Positions 1-6,412 of a stretch of 7,365 bases of DNA are shown here, piece after piece. Under the pieces are notes generated by a model. It was not told where the DNA came from and searched no databases. It saw nothing but the letters and a program-made list of their open reading frames with translations. The DNA is taken from positions 1 to 7,365 of the forward strand of contig SYEN01000040.1 of the NCBI GenBank assembly GCA_005800795.1, in the 5' to 3' direction. The translations under genes were made by a program, and so were the position numbers. Source of the DNA: Burkholderiales bacterium. Lineage in GTDB: Bacteria; Pseudomonadota; Gammaproteobacteria; Burkholderiales; SG8-41. Every line of letters starts with the position of its first letter. The first letter of the stretch is position 1.

Positions 1-333
1 CTTAATGTTGACCAAGGTGTAGTTCAGCGGTGTGCCGTCATCGCGGGTGAAGGCGTTGATTTCCCGCAGGGTCTTGGCGGCGGTGAAGACATCGGGGCTG
101 ACGATTTCATCCAGCAGACGGGCGAACTCGGCATCAGTCAGGCGGCAGCGGTTGAGGGCCTCGAACTTCTCGCGGAAGTTTTTCTCCAGCGCGGCGCGGT
201 CGGTGATGTCGCGGCGATAGTCGTATTTGAGTTCCTGAAGCTTGCCGATAAACCCGTATTCAATACCTTCCTCCCGGAGGACCGAGGGCGAGACCTCGTG
301 TGGCGGGTAGTTGCCGTTGGAGGAAATGGGCAT
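1..333 (-). CDS. hsdR: Type I restriction enzyme R subunit, N-terminal part (cut by window edge)
   Basis: Minus-strand frame open from the ATG at 333 to the left edge, giving 111 residues. From about residue 25 it reads as the N-terminus I know from one group of HsdR proteins: IEYGFIGKLQELKYDYR, then EKNFREKFEALN, LTDAEFARLLDEIVSPDVFTAA and FTRDDGTPLNYTLVNIK. HsdR is the ATP-dependent translocase and nuclease subunit of a type I restriction-modification complex. The nuclease and helicase motifs lie beyond the window, so activity cannot be judged, and no hsdM or hsdS is visible. The start is uncertain: a second in-frame ATG lies at 433-435 and would add 34 residues. Neither has a good ribosome site, and residues 1-24 do not look like the conserved domain. 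The family call is firm; the start is not. Confidence 0.85.
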   Translation of the reverse strand, partial: MPISSNGNYPPHEVSPSVLREEGIEYGFIGKLQELKYDYRRDITDRAALEKNFREKFEALNRCRLTDAEFARLLDEIVSPDVFTAAKTLREINAFTRDDGTPLNYTLVNIK

Positions 334-843
334 GGCGGTCAGTTGAATAATTGAGCGTCGAACGGGACGCCGAATGGCCAGCCAAGTGCCACAGGCGCTT
401 TCCAAGCGCGGCGGATGCGGCGGGTTTTTTTTCATTGGGGGCTAACCAGGGCATCAGTATTTGTCTCGTTCTTCCTGTGGCGGGCCAACTCGTTTTATAT
501 AGCGATAACGCCGGATCGGATTCCGGGACGGTAGATAACGTTCCACCTGAAATTCAGTATCTCTCAATAAAAACAGATATTTGGAAACAATTGCAGCATA
601 TCCGGCACTGACAAATTGGGACGAAGAGCAAAATGCGACGGATGAAGGAACCGGTGCTGCGTGAGCAGGACCTTTTGCTTTAATAGAGGGAACGACAAAT
701 TATTGCAGAAATCGAGTGGCCCAACGTCAGCTTAATGGACATTGTCGCAATTACCTCAGCTAGCCGACAACCGACCGGCGCGAACTGTGCGCAATTGCAC
801 CATGCACCAGAATAAAAGCCCAACCCTAAACCACTGAACCCGT
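334..843. other. 510-base gap with no recognised gene
   Basis: No frame here gives a protein I recognise. The longest plus-strand frame (351-611, TTG start) has no ribosome site and odd composition. A 38-codon stop-to-stop stretch at 551-664 (containing ALTNWDEEQNATDEG) looks protein-like but has no good start, and could be a gene relic. The part around 480-640 appears more AT-rich than the flanking genes, and the hsdR promoter should lie in the gap. A GCGCTT/AAGCGC hairpin at 395-409 is followed 15 bases later by eight T residues, which is too far for a standard terminator. Confidence 0.5.
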
Positions 844-1815
844 CTAATTGGCAAGCTGTATCCCCGCCGTTTTTACTACCCGCGCCCACTTGCCGATCTC
901 GGCTTGAAAGTACGCAGCAAACGCCTGCGAACTTGCACCACCTGGCTCCGCACCCTGACTGACCAGCGCTTGCTGCATTTCAGCCGATTTCAGCGCGGCA
1001 CGGGTTTCCTTGAGCAGCCGTTCCATCACCGGTGCAGGTGTTCGCGCAGGCGCGAGCAGGCCGAACCATGAGCTGGATTCAAAACCCGGATAGGTTTCCG
1101 CGAGCGTGGCCACATCGGGCAGCGCACTGGCACGTTTCAGGCTGGTGATGGCCAACCCGCGCACCTTGCCGCTTTTCACATGGGGCAGGGTGGATACGGT
1201 ACTGCTGAAAAGCAATTGAATTTGTCCGCCGATCAGGTCGATAAAGGCCGGGCCGCTGCCCTTGTAGGGCACGTGTGTCAGTTGGATGTTGGCGGCGGAT
1301 TTAAACAGCTCGGTGGTGAGATGGATCGAACTGCCCGCGCCGGACGAGCCGTAGTTCAGCGTGCCCGGCTTGCCGCGCGCGAGGGTTACCAGTTCGGCCG
1401 CCACCGACGGATGCACGGCCAGCATGAAAGGCGTTGCGGTAATCAGCGTGATGGGTGCGAAATCCCTGACCGGGTCATAGGGCAGCTTGGGGAACAGACT
1501 GGGGTTTACGGCATGCGTGGTCGATATCAGCAGCAGCGTGTGGCCTTCGGCCGGCGATTTCGCGGCCAGTTCGGTGCCGATAATGGTGGTGGCGCCGCTG
1601 CGGTTGTCGATGACCACTGGCTGGCCAAGGCTTTCCGTGAGTTGGCGGCCCAGCAGACGACCGATGGTATCGCCCGGGCCACCCACGCCGAAGGGCACGA
1701 TCAGCCGGATGGGTTTGGTGGGGTAAGCCTGTCCTGAGCTTGTCCAAGTGGTCTGCGCTGCCGCGGCGCTGGCCGCGGACAATAGCAGCGTGGCCCATGC
1801 CTTGTGGAACTTCAT
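844..1815 (-). CDS. Bug/TctC-family periplasmic solute-binding protein
   Basis: A 323-residue protein of the tripartite tricarboxylate transporter receptor family, which binds small carboxylates in the periplasm. A signal peptide is visible: Lys2 and Lys5, a hydrophobic stretch at about 7-20, and likely cleavage after ASAAAA before Gln21. There is no lipobox. Family signatures in order are YPTKPIRLIVPFGVGGPGD (31-49), VVIDNRSGATTIIGTELAAK (67-86), GTLNYGSSGAGSSIH (151-165), HVPYKGSGPAFIDLIGGQIQ (181-200) and SGKVRGLAITSLKRASALPD (215-234). The loop after HPSVAA (135-140) seems a few residues shorter than usual. It is the last gene of the operon: its ATG shares one base with the CaiB stop (TGATG), so translation is probably coupled. 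No membrane partners (TctA/TctB) are present, as is common for orphan Bug receptors. The ligand is unknown. Confidence 0.93.
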   Translation of the reverse strand: MKFHKAWATLLLSAASAAAAQTTWTSSGQAYPTKPIRLIVPFGVGGPGDTIGRLLGRQLTESLGQPVVIDNRSGATTIIGTELAAKSPAEGHTLLLISTTHAVNPSLFPKLPYDPVRDFAPITLITATPFMLAVHPSVAAELVTLARGKPGTLNYGSSGAGSSIHLTTELFKSAANIQLTHVPYKGSGPAFIDLIGGQIQLLFSSTVSTLPHVKSGKVRGLAITSLKRASALPDVATLAETYPGFESSSWFGLLAPARTPAPVMERLLKETRAALKSAEMQQALVSQGAEPGGASSQAFAAYFQAEIGKWARVVKTAGIQLAN

Positions 1816-3044
1816 CAAATCACCTTGTCAGCGGCCAGTTGCTGGATTTCAGCTTCGGACAGGTTGAGCACAGCACTCAGAATTTCACGCGTGTGCTCGC
1901 CCAGCAGCGGAGCGGGGCGCTCATAGGCGGGCGGTGTGTTGGTTAACCGGGAAGGGTTGGCGAGCGCGGGCACGGCACCGCCGGCCGCGCGCGGATGCGG
2001 GATCGCCACTTGCACGCCCCGATGCTTGATGTGCGCATCATCAAATACCTGCTGAATGTTGTTCAGCGGCCCGCACGGCACGCCTTGCGGGGTAAGCTGT
2101 TCGATCCAGTGGGCAACCGGCTTTTGCACAAAAGCGGCTTCGAGCGTGGGCACCAGCGCGTCGCGATGCTGCACGCGCAAGGGGTTGGTTAGAAAGCGTT
2201 CGTCCCTGGGCAATGCCGGAAAGCCGAGAATCTGACACAGCTTCTCAAATTGCCCGTTGTTACCCACGGCCACCACCATGGGGCCATCGGCGGCCTGAAA
2301 CATCTGGTACGGCACAATGCTGGGGTGACCCGTGCCCATGCGCGGCGGCACGATGCCGCCGACGAGATAGTTCATGTTGATATGCGAGATCGCGGCAATG
2401 GTGGTGTCGAGCAGCGACATATCGATGTACTGGCCCGCACCGGATTTTTCGCGTTCCGCCAGCGCGGTCATCACCGCAAAGCTCGAATAGATGCCCGTCA
2501 TCACGTCGCAAATGGCAAGCCCCACCTTGGCGGGCCCGCCACCCGGCAAATCGTCGGGCCCGCCGGTAATGCTCATCAGCCCGCTCATGGCCTGAAAGAT
2601 GTAATCGTAGCCGGGGCGGTTACGGTACGGCCCGGTCTGCCCAAACCCGGTGATCGAGCAATACACAATGCGCGGATTGATGGCGCGGATCGCTTCGTAA
2701 TCAAGGCCATGGCGCTTCAAATCGCCCACCTTGTAATTTTCGATCAGCACATCGCTTTGCGCGGCGAGTTTTTTGACCAGTTCCTGACCGCGGGGCTGGG
2801 TGAAATCGATGGTGATTGAGCGCTTGCCGCGATTGATCGACATGAAGTAGGCCGAGTCTTCCGTGGCCCTGCCCGCCGCGTCTTTTACATAGGGAGGGAA
2901 GGTGCGTGACTCGTCACCATGTTGCGGGCGTTCGACTTTGATGACATCGGCGCCAAAGTCGGCAAGATTTTGCGCCAGCAGCGGACCTGCCAGCACGCGG
3001 CTCATGTCAAGCACGCGCAGATGATCCAGTGCTTTTTTTGTCAT
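1815..3044 (-). CDS. CaiB/BaiF family (class III) CoA-transferase
   Basis: A 409-residue protein, the normal length for formyl-CoA-transferase-like enzymes, which move CoA between carboxylic acids in the cytosol. Visible family blocks are LRVLDMSRVLAGPLLAQNLADFGADVIKVE (9-38, given in part), SINRGKRSITIDF (69-81), DVLIENYKVGDLKRHGLDY (98-116) and ITGFGQTGPYRNRPGYDYIFQAMSG (131-155, given in part). The catalytic aspartate, which forms the acyl anhydride in formyl-CoA transferase, is Asp180 in KVGLAICDVMTG. It is followed by GQYIDMSLLD (204-213) and a C-terminal LGEHTREIL (381-389). It starts 3 bases after the crotonase stop and overlaps the Bug start by 1 base, so all three should share one transcript. 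Its probable role is to activate the acid captured by the Bug receptor as its CoA ester. The acceptor and donor acids cannot be read from the sequence. Confidence 0.95.
   Translation of the reverse strand: MTKKALDHLRVLDMSRVLAGPLLAQNLADFGADVIKVERPQHGDESRTFPPYVKDAAGRATEDSAYFMSINRGKRSITIDFTQPRGQELVKKLAAQSDVLIENYKVGDLKRHGLDYEAIRAINPRIVYCSITGFGQTGPYRNRPGYDYIFQAMSGLMSITGGPDDLPGGGPAKVGLAICDVMTGIYSSFAVMTALAEREKSGAGQYIDMSLLDTTIAAISHINMNYLVGGIVPPRMGTGHPSIVPYQMFQAADGPMVVAVGNNGQFEKLCQILGFPALPRDERFLTNPLRVQHRDALVPTLEAAFVQKPVAHWIEQLTPQGVPCGPLNNIQQVFDDAHIKHRGVQVAIPHPRAAGGAVPALANPSRLTNTPPAYERPAPLLGEHTREILSAVLNLSEAEIQQLAADKVI
1821..1826 (-). promoter_or_regulatory. Shine-Dalgarno that fixes the Bug start
   Basis: On the minus strand AAGGTG sits 5 bases before the ATG at 1815, inside the last codons of the CoA-transferase gene. 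This favours ATG 1815 over the in-frame TTG at 1818, which would leave only 2 bases of spacing. Confidence 0.7.
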
Positions 3045-3047
3045 GTG

Positions 3048-3839
3048 TTAGCGCCCTGTAAAACGCGGTTTGCGCTTCTCGCGAAAAGCGTTCACCGCTT
3101 CCTGATGATCCGGCCCCATGTTGGTGATGGCTTCGTACGCCAGTGACGCATCCAGCATCGAGTGCGCCAACTGCCGCAATCCGATATTAATGCTGGCCTT
3201 GGTCCATTTGATTGCCTTGGTCGAGCCGTTGGCGAGTTTTGCAGCAAAGGCGTTGACGTGCTGATCCAGTTCCGCGCGAGGCACGGCGCGGGTGATGAGG
3301 CCGATACGTTCGGCTTCTTTCGCGTCCATCATGTCGCCGGTGAGCAGATATTGCTTGGCGCGCGCATAGCCGATCAACTGCGGCCAGATGATCGCGCCGC
3401 CGTCTCCCGCGACATAGCCCATCTTCACATGCGGGTCGCCAAAGCGTGCGTCGTCCACCGCGATGGTGATGTCGCACAGCAGGGCGAGTGTGGCGCCCAG
3501 CCCGATGCAGTCACCGTTGATGCGCGCGATCACCGGCTTTTCGAGATCGAGCAGGCCGAAAATCATCTGCTTCATTTCCAGATTTTTCTGGTTGAAAAGT
3601 TCCGGGTCGTCGATGCGCTTTTGCATCATCGGGATATCGCCGCCTGCCGAAAAATACTCGCCAGCGCCGGTGAAGATGATGACATCCGAATCGTGATCGA
3701 GCTGCACCTGGTACCACAGCCGAGCCAGCTCGTTGTGCAATTCATAATGAATCGGATTCATCGGCGGTCGGTTGAGCGTAATGGTGAGGATGCGATCCTG
3801 CCGTTCGATCTTCATGTGTTTATAGATGGCGTAGTCCAT
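3048..3839 (-). CDS. Enoyl-CoA hydratase/isomerase (crotonase) family protein, atypical active site
   Basis: A 263-residue crotonase-fold protein of normal length, cytosolic, acting on an acyl-CoA. The oxyanion-hole region is EYFSAGGDIP (61-70), and the second CoA-site block is NGDCIGLGATLALLCD (108-123). The two catalytic glutamates of rat hydratase (Glu144, Glu164) align by eye with Thr117 and His137 (in FGDPHV). The usual PGAGG is AGDGG, with Asp146. It may therefore catalyse a different crotonase reaction (isomerase, hydrolase or lyase), or use other residues. The ATG at 3839 is supported by an AGAAG ribosome site 5 bases upstream, kept in the decayed copy at 5161. A second ATG at residue 9 lacks a ribosome site. 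It is the first gene of the operon with CaiB and Bug. Its upstream region meets an IS3 relic, which may have changed its promoter. Confidence 0.92.
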   Translation of the reverse strand: MDYAIYKHMKIERQDRILTITLNRPPMNPIHYELHNELARLWYQVQLDHDSDVIIFTGAGEYFSAGGDIPMMQKRIDDPELFNQKNLEMKQMIFGLLDLEKPVIARINGDCIGLGATLALLCDITIAVDDARFGDPHVKMGYVAGDGGAIIWPQLIGYARAKQYLLTGDMMDAKEAERIGLITRAVPRAELDQHVNAFAAKLANGSTKAIKWTKASINIGLRQLAHSMLDASLAYEAITNMGPDHQEAVNAFREKRKPRFTGR

Positions 3840-3877
3840 AGTGGCTTCTAATGGAAATTAAGGAGTTAGAAAGAGAA

Positions 3878-4165
3878 TCATAGGTGATAAAACAAATACG
3901 CCTTACTGCGCAGTGCCTGCACTTCGTGTTCCAGTGAGTTGATGCGTTCGCGTTCCGGGTTTCTCGCCCCAACTCGCAGGCCGGCGTTCACGCCGTGCTT
4001 GCGCACTCGCTTCAGCACTGTCTGCGGCATGCGGCTTCTCTTCTGGCCTATGGATGCAACCGCCGGGCACAGCGTGGGATGATCCGGCCGACATTGTAGA
4101 AAAATCCGAACCGTGCGCACTTTGATTTCCAGGGAATACTGCTTCGCCTTCTCATGCTTGTCCAT
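3878..4165 (-). pseudogene. Decayed IS3-family transposase orfA
   Basis: A 95-residue frame with the outline of the IS3/IS51-type OrfA, the helix-turn-helix subunit that in intact elements is fused to the OrfB catalytic part by frameshifting. Matching points are the start (KQYSLEIKVRTVRIFLQ, like YSxEfkaRAVRMvle), the spaced block ending TVLKRVRKHGVNAGLRVGAR (like pETLRkWVRqaer..G.R.G), and PERERINSLEHEVQALR (like aERERIkaLErEvreLR). Key positions have drifted: the tryptophan of the RKWVRQ helix is gone and the central region is poor. After ALRS (near 3905) the usual continuation (ANEILkkAsAyFAqaE) is missing and the frame ends in YLFYHL. No orfB follows. This is a relic without transposition capacity of its own. 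Confidence 0.8.
3886..3899 (-). repeat. Short relative of the AT-rich leader element
   Basis: On the minus strand GTATTTGTTTTAT lies about 50 bases before the crotonase AGAAG ribosome site. It matches the core of the 31-base elements at 5183-5213 and 6433-6463 with one T missing. Beyond it the leader differs and is about 15 bases longer than in the other copies. It also coincides with the point where similarity to the IS3 orfA stops. The match is short and AT-rich, so the call rests mostly on its position. Confidence 0.4.
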
Positions 4166-4215
4166 TACTCCATTCTCTCAGGGTTTGGCGCCTTCGCAAA
4201 TCCCGGGGCGGTTTA
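3900..4215 (-). mobile_element. Truncated IS3-family insertion sequence (one end plus orfA part)
   Basis: The stretch from 4215 down to about 3900 (minus strand) holds an insertion-sequence end, a short leader and the decayed orfA. OrfB and the other end are missing, and the break falls directly in front of the crotonase leader. The likely history is insertion upstream of the crotonase gene followed by deletion of the distal part. No target duplication can be recognised, because the second end is gone. Confidence 0.7.
4187..4215 (-). repeat. Left terminal inverted repeat of the IS3-type element
   Basis: Read on the minus strand from 4215, the sequence begins TAAACCGCCCCGGGATTT. From memory this is close to the TGAACCGCCCCGG ends of a group of proteobacterial IS3-family elements, with G to A at position 2. 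It lies about 50 bases before the orfA ATG, the expected distance. IS3-family ends start with TG, so the changed second base would fit inactivation. Confidence 0.65.
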
Positions 4216-4447
4216 TGAAGATGCGCTGCGTCTCCGACCGTTCGTTGGCGCTGCGGGCGCGAATGTCTGATGGTGTGCGCGACGGAGTAGCTTTTGTTGA
4301 GGCGTGGCATCTAACCAGACGCAAAAACGTTAACAATGTGTGAAACGTTATCTGAAAGGTGTGGTAAGCATTACATCGCAGTGCGGTCGAGATTGCAGAT
4401 GAGCGTATGATCTTGGCTGCAATGATTTTCTCTCAAGGAGTTCCGTC

Positions 4448-4876
4448 ATGAAGCCCATGAAACTCAGCAGAAGTTTCTGCTTAAGCACGACGTTGGCTGC
4501 CACTTTGATGCTGGCCGGGTGTCTGCAAACCGCACCGGTAGTTGTGGTGAAGCCGCAGGATCAGGCCGCGCGCTTGTTTTATAACTGTCCCAACGGCAGA
4601 ACGCTCGATGTCACGCGCGTGCAAGGCAGTGGGGCAGCGCTGGTGGTGATCGATGGCAAGACGCTGCAGCTGCCACGCGATGCCACGGCGACTTCCGCAG
4701 AGCGGTATACCAATCGCCTGCAAACACTGACGTTGTACGGCACCAGTGCATCTTTTGAAAGTTTGGGGCAAGCGAGTTCGGGGCCTTGCATGGCAGGCGT
4801 GCCAGGAGCAATACCGGGTGTTGTTGTGCCGGAGGCCACGCCGGCGTCCACGCCGCGCCGTCTCGGCGATAGTTAG
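4448..4876 (+). CDS. Lipoprotein with MliC-like (c-type lysozyme inhibitor) domain
   Basis: A 142-residue protein. The signal peptide ends in the lipobox LAGC, so Cys25 is the likely lipidated residue. Leu26 rather than Asp at +2 suggests the outer membrane. The mature part reads like the small MliC/PliC domain: YNCPNGRTLDVTRV (45-58), ALVVIDGKTLQLPRDA (64-79), then SAERYTN (83-89) where the family has SGxxY, and a late cysteine, Cys114, which would pair with Cys47. MliC proteins protect peptidoglycan by blocking c-type lysozyme. The tail (115-142) is rich in Pro, Ala and Thr and is extra to the domain. AAGGAG at 4435-4440 lies 7 bases before ATG 4448. It stands alone, opposite in strand to its catabolic neighbours, and has no obvious link to them. 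The lipoprotein call is firm; the inhibitor family is likely. Confidence 0.8.
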   Translation: MKPMKLSRSFCLSTTLAATLMLAGCLQTAPVVVVKPQDQAARLFYNCPNGRTLDVTRVQGSGAALVVIDGKTLQLPRDATATSAERYTNRLQTLTLYGTSASFESLGQASSGPCMAGVPGAIPGVVVPEATPASTPRRLGDS

Positions 4877-4882
4877 GCGGGG

Positions 4883-5161
4883 TTAGCGAAGCACCCCATG
4901 CGCGCTTGAAGCCCGCCCTTCCTGCCGTTTGCGTTCACCAGTTTTATTCGAATCGAGCAGACCGAAAATCATCGGCTTCACTGCCAGAATTTTCTGGTTG
5001 AAACGTTTCGGGGCGTGATCGAGCGGCGCTTGGTGCCACAACCGAGCCAGCTCATGGTGCAATGCGTAATGAATCGGATTCATCGGCGGGCGGTTAACCA
5101 CGATCGTGAGCATGCGATCCTGACGTTCGATCTGCATGTGTTAGTAGCTGCTGCAATCCAT
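4883..5161 (-). pseudogene. Truncated second copy of the crotonase gene
   Basis: From the ATG at 5161 it parallels the intact crotonase at 3839: MDCSSY-stop-HMQIERQDRMLT against MDYAIYKHMKIERQDRILT. An in-frame TAA at 5141-5143 replaces codon 7. The match continues through NRPPMNPIHYALHHELARLW and LDH. About 28 net residues are then missing (intact residues 50-79), including the FSAGGDI oxyanion motif. It resumes at FNQKI and ends near FGLLD at 4952. Downstream the reading frame is unrelated and stops at 4883. A product from the internal ATG at 5137 would be 84 residues and lack an active site. Many substitutions show an old duplication. It lies tail to tail with the lipoprotein gene. Confidence 0.9.
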
Positions 5162-5182
5162 GACAGCTTCTAATTCGTTTGT

Positions 5183-5213
5183 AAAAATATTAATAAAAAC
5201 AAATACTTATGAT
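5183..5213. repeat. 31-base AT-rich direct repeat, copy B
   Basis: This copy and 6433-6463 match in 30 of 31 bases (T at 5191 against C at 6441), in the same orientation. The shared core is AATAAAAACAAATACTTATG. On the minus strand it sits 21 bases before the start codon of the decayed crotonase copy, so it is best read as a conserved leader, perhaps holding the promoter. No clean sigma-70 promoter is visible on either strand. On the plus strand TTGTAA (5179) and AATACT (5202) with 17-base spacing could weakly serve the SMP-30 gene. Confidence 0.85.
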
Positions 5214-5269
5214 GTGGTTGTGCTGCTGTGCGACCCGCGTGGCGAGCACCATGATTTCTCTGGCATCGC
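5214..5269 (-). pseudogene. Probable relic of an MmgE/PrpD gene 3' end
   Basis: On the minus strand this stretch resembles the last 15 or so codons of the MmgE/PrpD gene at 6474. GCGATG, 8 bases, then ATCATGG occur in both with identical spacing. They stand 35 and 36 bases from the shared 31-base element. Translated in the MmgE frame it gives RDAREIMVLATRVA against GDVGEIMALVALPA. The stop codon is lost, and upstream of about 5270 similarity fades. Alone the match is short; its position next to the repeat makes it credible. Confidence 0.5.
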
Positions 5270-5381
5270 GGCGGCGTCCGCGTGGGGAGCGGCTTTTTAC
5301 TGGGGCTGAGAGGGTGGCTTGCGCTGCGCGTATGTCAGACCGAGAATGGACGTTCAATCCATAGCCGTTTCGTCACCCCCT

Positions 5382-5388
5382 AAAGGAG
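5382..5388 (+). promoter_or_regulatory. Shine-Dalgarno that fixes the SMP-30 start
   Basis: AAAGGAG lies 5 bases before ATG 5394. Longer in-frame starts at 5319 (TTG) and 5346 (ATG) lack such a site, and the extra residues do not match the family. Confidence 0.8.
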
Positions 5389-5393
5389 CCCCC

Positions 5394-6314
5394 ATGTCAT
5401 TGTTGGAAGTGCGTAACCCCGGTTTGCATGATCTCATCGCGCCCGATGCCTCCGTCGAGCGTGTCGCTGGTGGGTTTGGCTTTACCGAAGGCCCGGTGTG
5501 GCGCAAGCGCGAAGGCGCGCTGCTGTTCAGCGATATTCCCAACGAGCGTATGGTACGCTGGCGCCACTTGCCCGAAGGCCCGGAAATTACCACCTTCACC
5601 ATCGGATTTTCCAACGGTCTCACGCTGGATCGTCAAGGTCAGGTTCTCGCGGCGGCGCACGGTGGCCGCGTTGTTCAACGCATCGCCGATAATTGCACGC
5701 GCACGCTGCTGGCTGACCGGTTTCAAGGCAAGCGGCTCAACAGCCCCAACGATATCGTCGTCAAGTCAGACGGTGTTATCTACTTCACCGATCCCCCTTA
5801 TGCGGTGCAAATCGGCACACCCGGCATGGCGCGCGCAGAAGGCTGGTGGGCCGCGCCCATACCCGGCAAGGAGCAAGCCTGCAACGGCGTCTATCGCCTG
5901 ACTGCCGGCGGCGAACCGCAATTGTTGGTGAGTGACATGGCACTGCCCAACGGCCTCGCGTTTTCGCCCGATGAATCCGTGCTCTATGTCGACGACTCCG
6001 CGCACAAGCACATCCGCGCGTTCGACGTGCGCGCCAACGGCACGCTGACCAACAGCCGCATTTTGATGATCTTCGACAGTATCGATCCGGGCGTGCCCGA
6101 CGGTATGAAGGTGGATACGCAAGGCAACGTGTTTTGCACCGGACCCGGTGGCGTGTGGGTCTGCCGCGCCGACGGCACGATACTCGGCCGCATCATCCTG
6201 CCAGAACTGCCGGCGAATCTGGCTTGGGGCGAAGACGGCAGCGTGCTGTTTTTTACCGCGCGGACCAGCGTGTATCGGATGCAGACCAAGACCCGTGGGG
6301 TTTTGCTGGGTTAG
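5394..6314 (+). CDS. SMP-30/gluconolactonase/LRE family protein
   Basis: A 306-residue six-bladed beta-propeller hydrolase of typical length, without a signal peptide, so cytosolic. The metal-site residues of the family are all present: Glu32 in FTEGPVW, Asn119 in LNSPNDIVV, Asn186 in LPNGLAFSPDE and Asp236 in VPDGMKVD. Other conserved parts are YFTDPPY (130-136), LYVDDSA (197-203) and LAWGEDGSVLFFTA (276-289). Members hydrolyse sugar lactones and related lactones. It is most like gluconolactonase, but the substrate cannot be told. The gene is complete and reads against its catabolic neighbours. It lies exactly between the two 31-base repeats (5183-5213 and 6433-6463), which suggests that it was inserted or trapped when that region was duplicated. 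Its probable role is opening a lactone intermediate of the same pathway, which is inference from context. Confidence 0.92.
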   Translation: MSLLEVRNPGLHDLIAPDASVERVAGGFGFTEGPVWRKREGALLFSDIPNERMVRWRHLPEGPEITTFTIGFSNGLTLDRQGQVLAAAHGGRVVQRIADNCTRTLLADRFQGKRLNSPNDIVVKSDGVIYFTDPPYAVQIGTPGMARAEGWWAAPIPGKEQACNGVYRLTAGGEPQLLVSDMALPNGLAFSPDESVLYVDDSAHKHIRAFDVRANGTLTNSRILMIFDSIDPGVPDGMKVDTQGNVFCTGPGGVWVCRADGTILGRIILPELPANLAWGEDGSVLFFTARTSVYRMQTKTRGVLLG

Positions 6315-6359
6315 CGGCAAACCGCTGCACGGGAATCAACGGGACTGGCCGAATGAAAT

Positions 6360-6412
6360 CTGACGTTCAGCAACAACGGTTTACACGTCAGTAGCGTGCC
6401 ATTGCAATGCAT
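6360..6412 (-). pseudogene. Remnant of a third crotonase 5' end
   Basis: Following the repeat at 6433-6463 on the minus strand come GAAGC, 4 bases, then ATG CAT TGC AAT. The copy at 5161 has GAAGC, 4 bases, then ATG GAT TGC AGC. GCTACT (6395-6390 against 5148-5143) and GAACGTCAG (6368-6360 against 5128-5120) also recur in order, with a few inserted bases. Similarity ends near 6352, shortly before the SMP-30 3' end. Only about 15 codons remain, and no protein is made. Confidence 0.65.

Noticed and set aside
395..432. GCGCTT-TCC-AAGCGC hairpin followed by T8 as a terminator.
   Set aside because: Fifteen bases separate the stem from the T tract, and no plus-strand gene precedes it.
555..585. 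A fourth copy of the AT-rich element (TCAATAAAAACA at 564-575).
   Set aside because: Only 12 contiguous AT-rich bases match, and no leader or crotonase similarity follows on either side.
2250..2819. Long plus-strand reading frame opposite the CoA-transferase gene (189 codons), and a similar one at 3162-3851.
   Set aside because: They are antisense shadows of GC-rich, clearly recognised genes, and have no ribosome site or family resemblance.
4406..4411. TATGAT as a -10 box for the lipoprotein gene.
   Set aside because: No -35-like hexamer lies 16-18 bases upstream, and there is no extended -10 TG.
4877..4917. GC-rich stems (GGGGT/ACCCC and GGCGGG/CCCGCC) after the lipoprotein stop as a terminator.
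   Set aside because: The pairings compete, loops are long, and no T tract follows.
5210..5309. Plus-strand peptide VVVLLCDPRGEHHDF... as a gene fragment.
   Set aside because: No start or recognised family, and the minus strand here is better explained as an MmgE relic.
6313..6326. AGCGG-CAAA-CCGCT hairpin at the SMP-30 stop as a terminator.
   Set aside because: The stem is only 5 base pairs and no T run follows.
6360..6391. Hairpin CTGACGT/ACGTCAG downstream of SMP-30 as a terminator.
   Set aside because: The 7-base stem has an 18-base loop and no T tract, and one arm is explained by the crotonase remnant.
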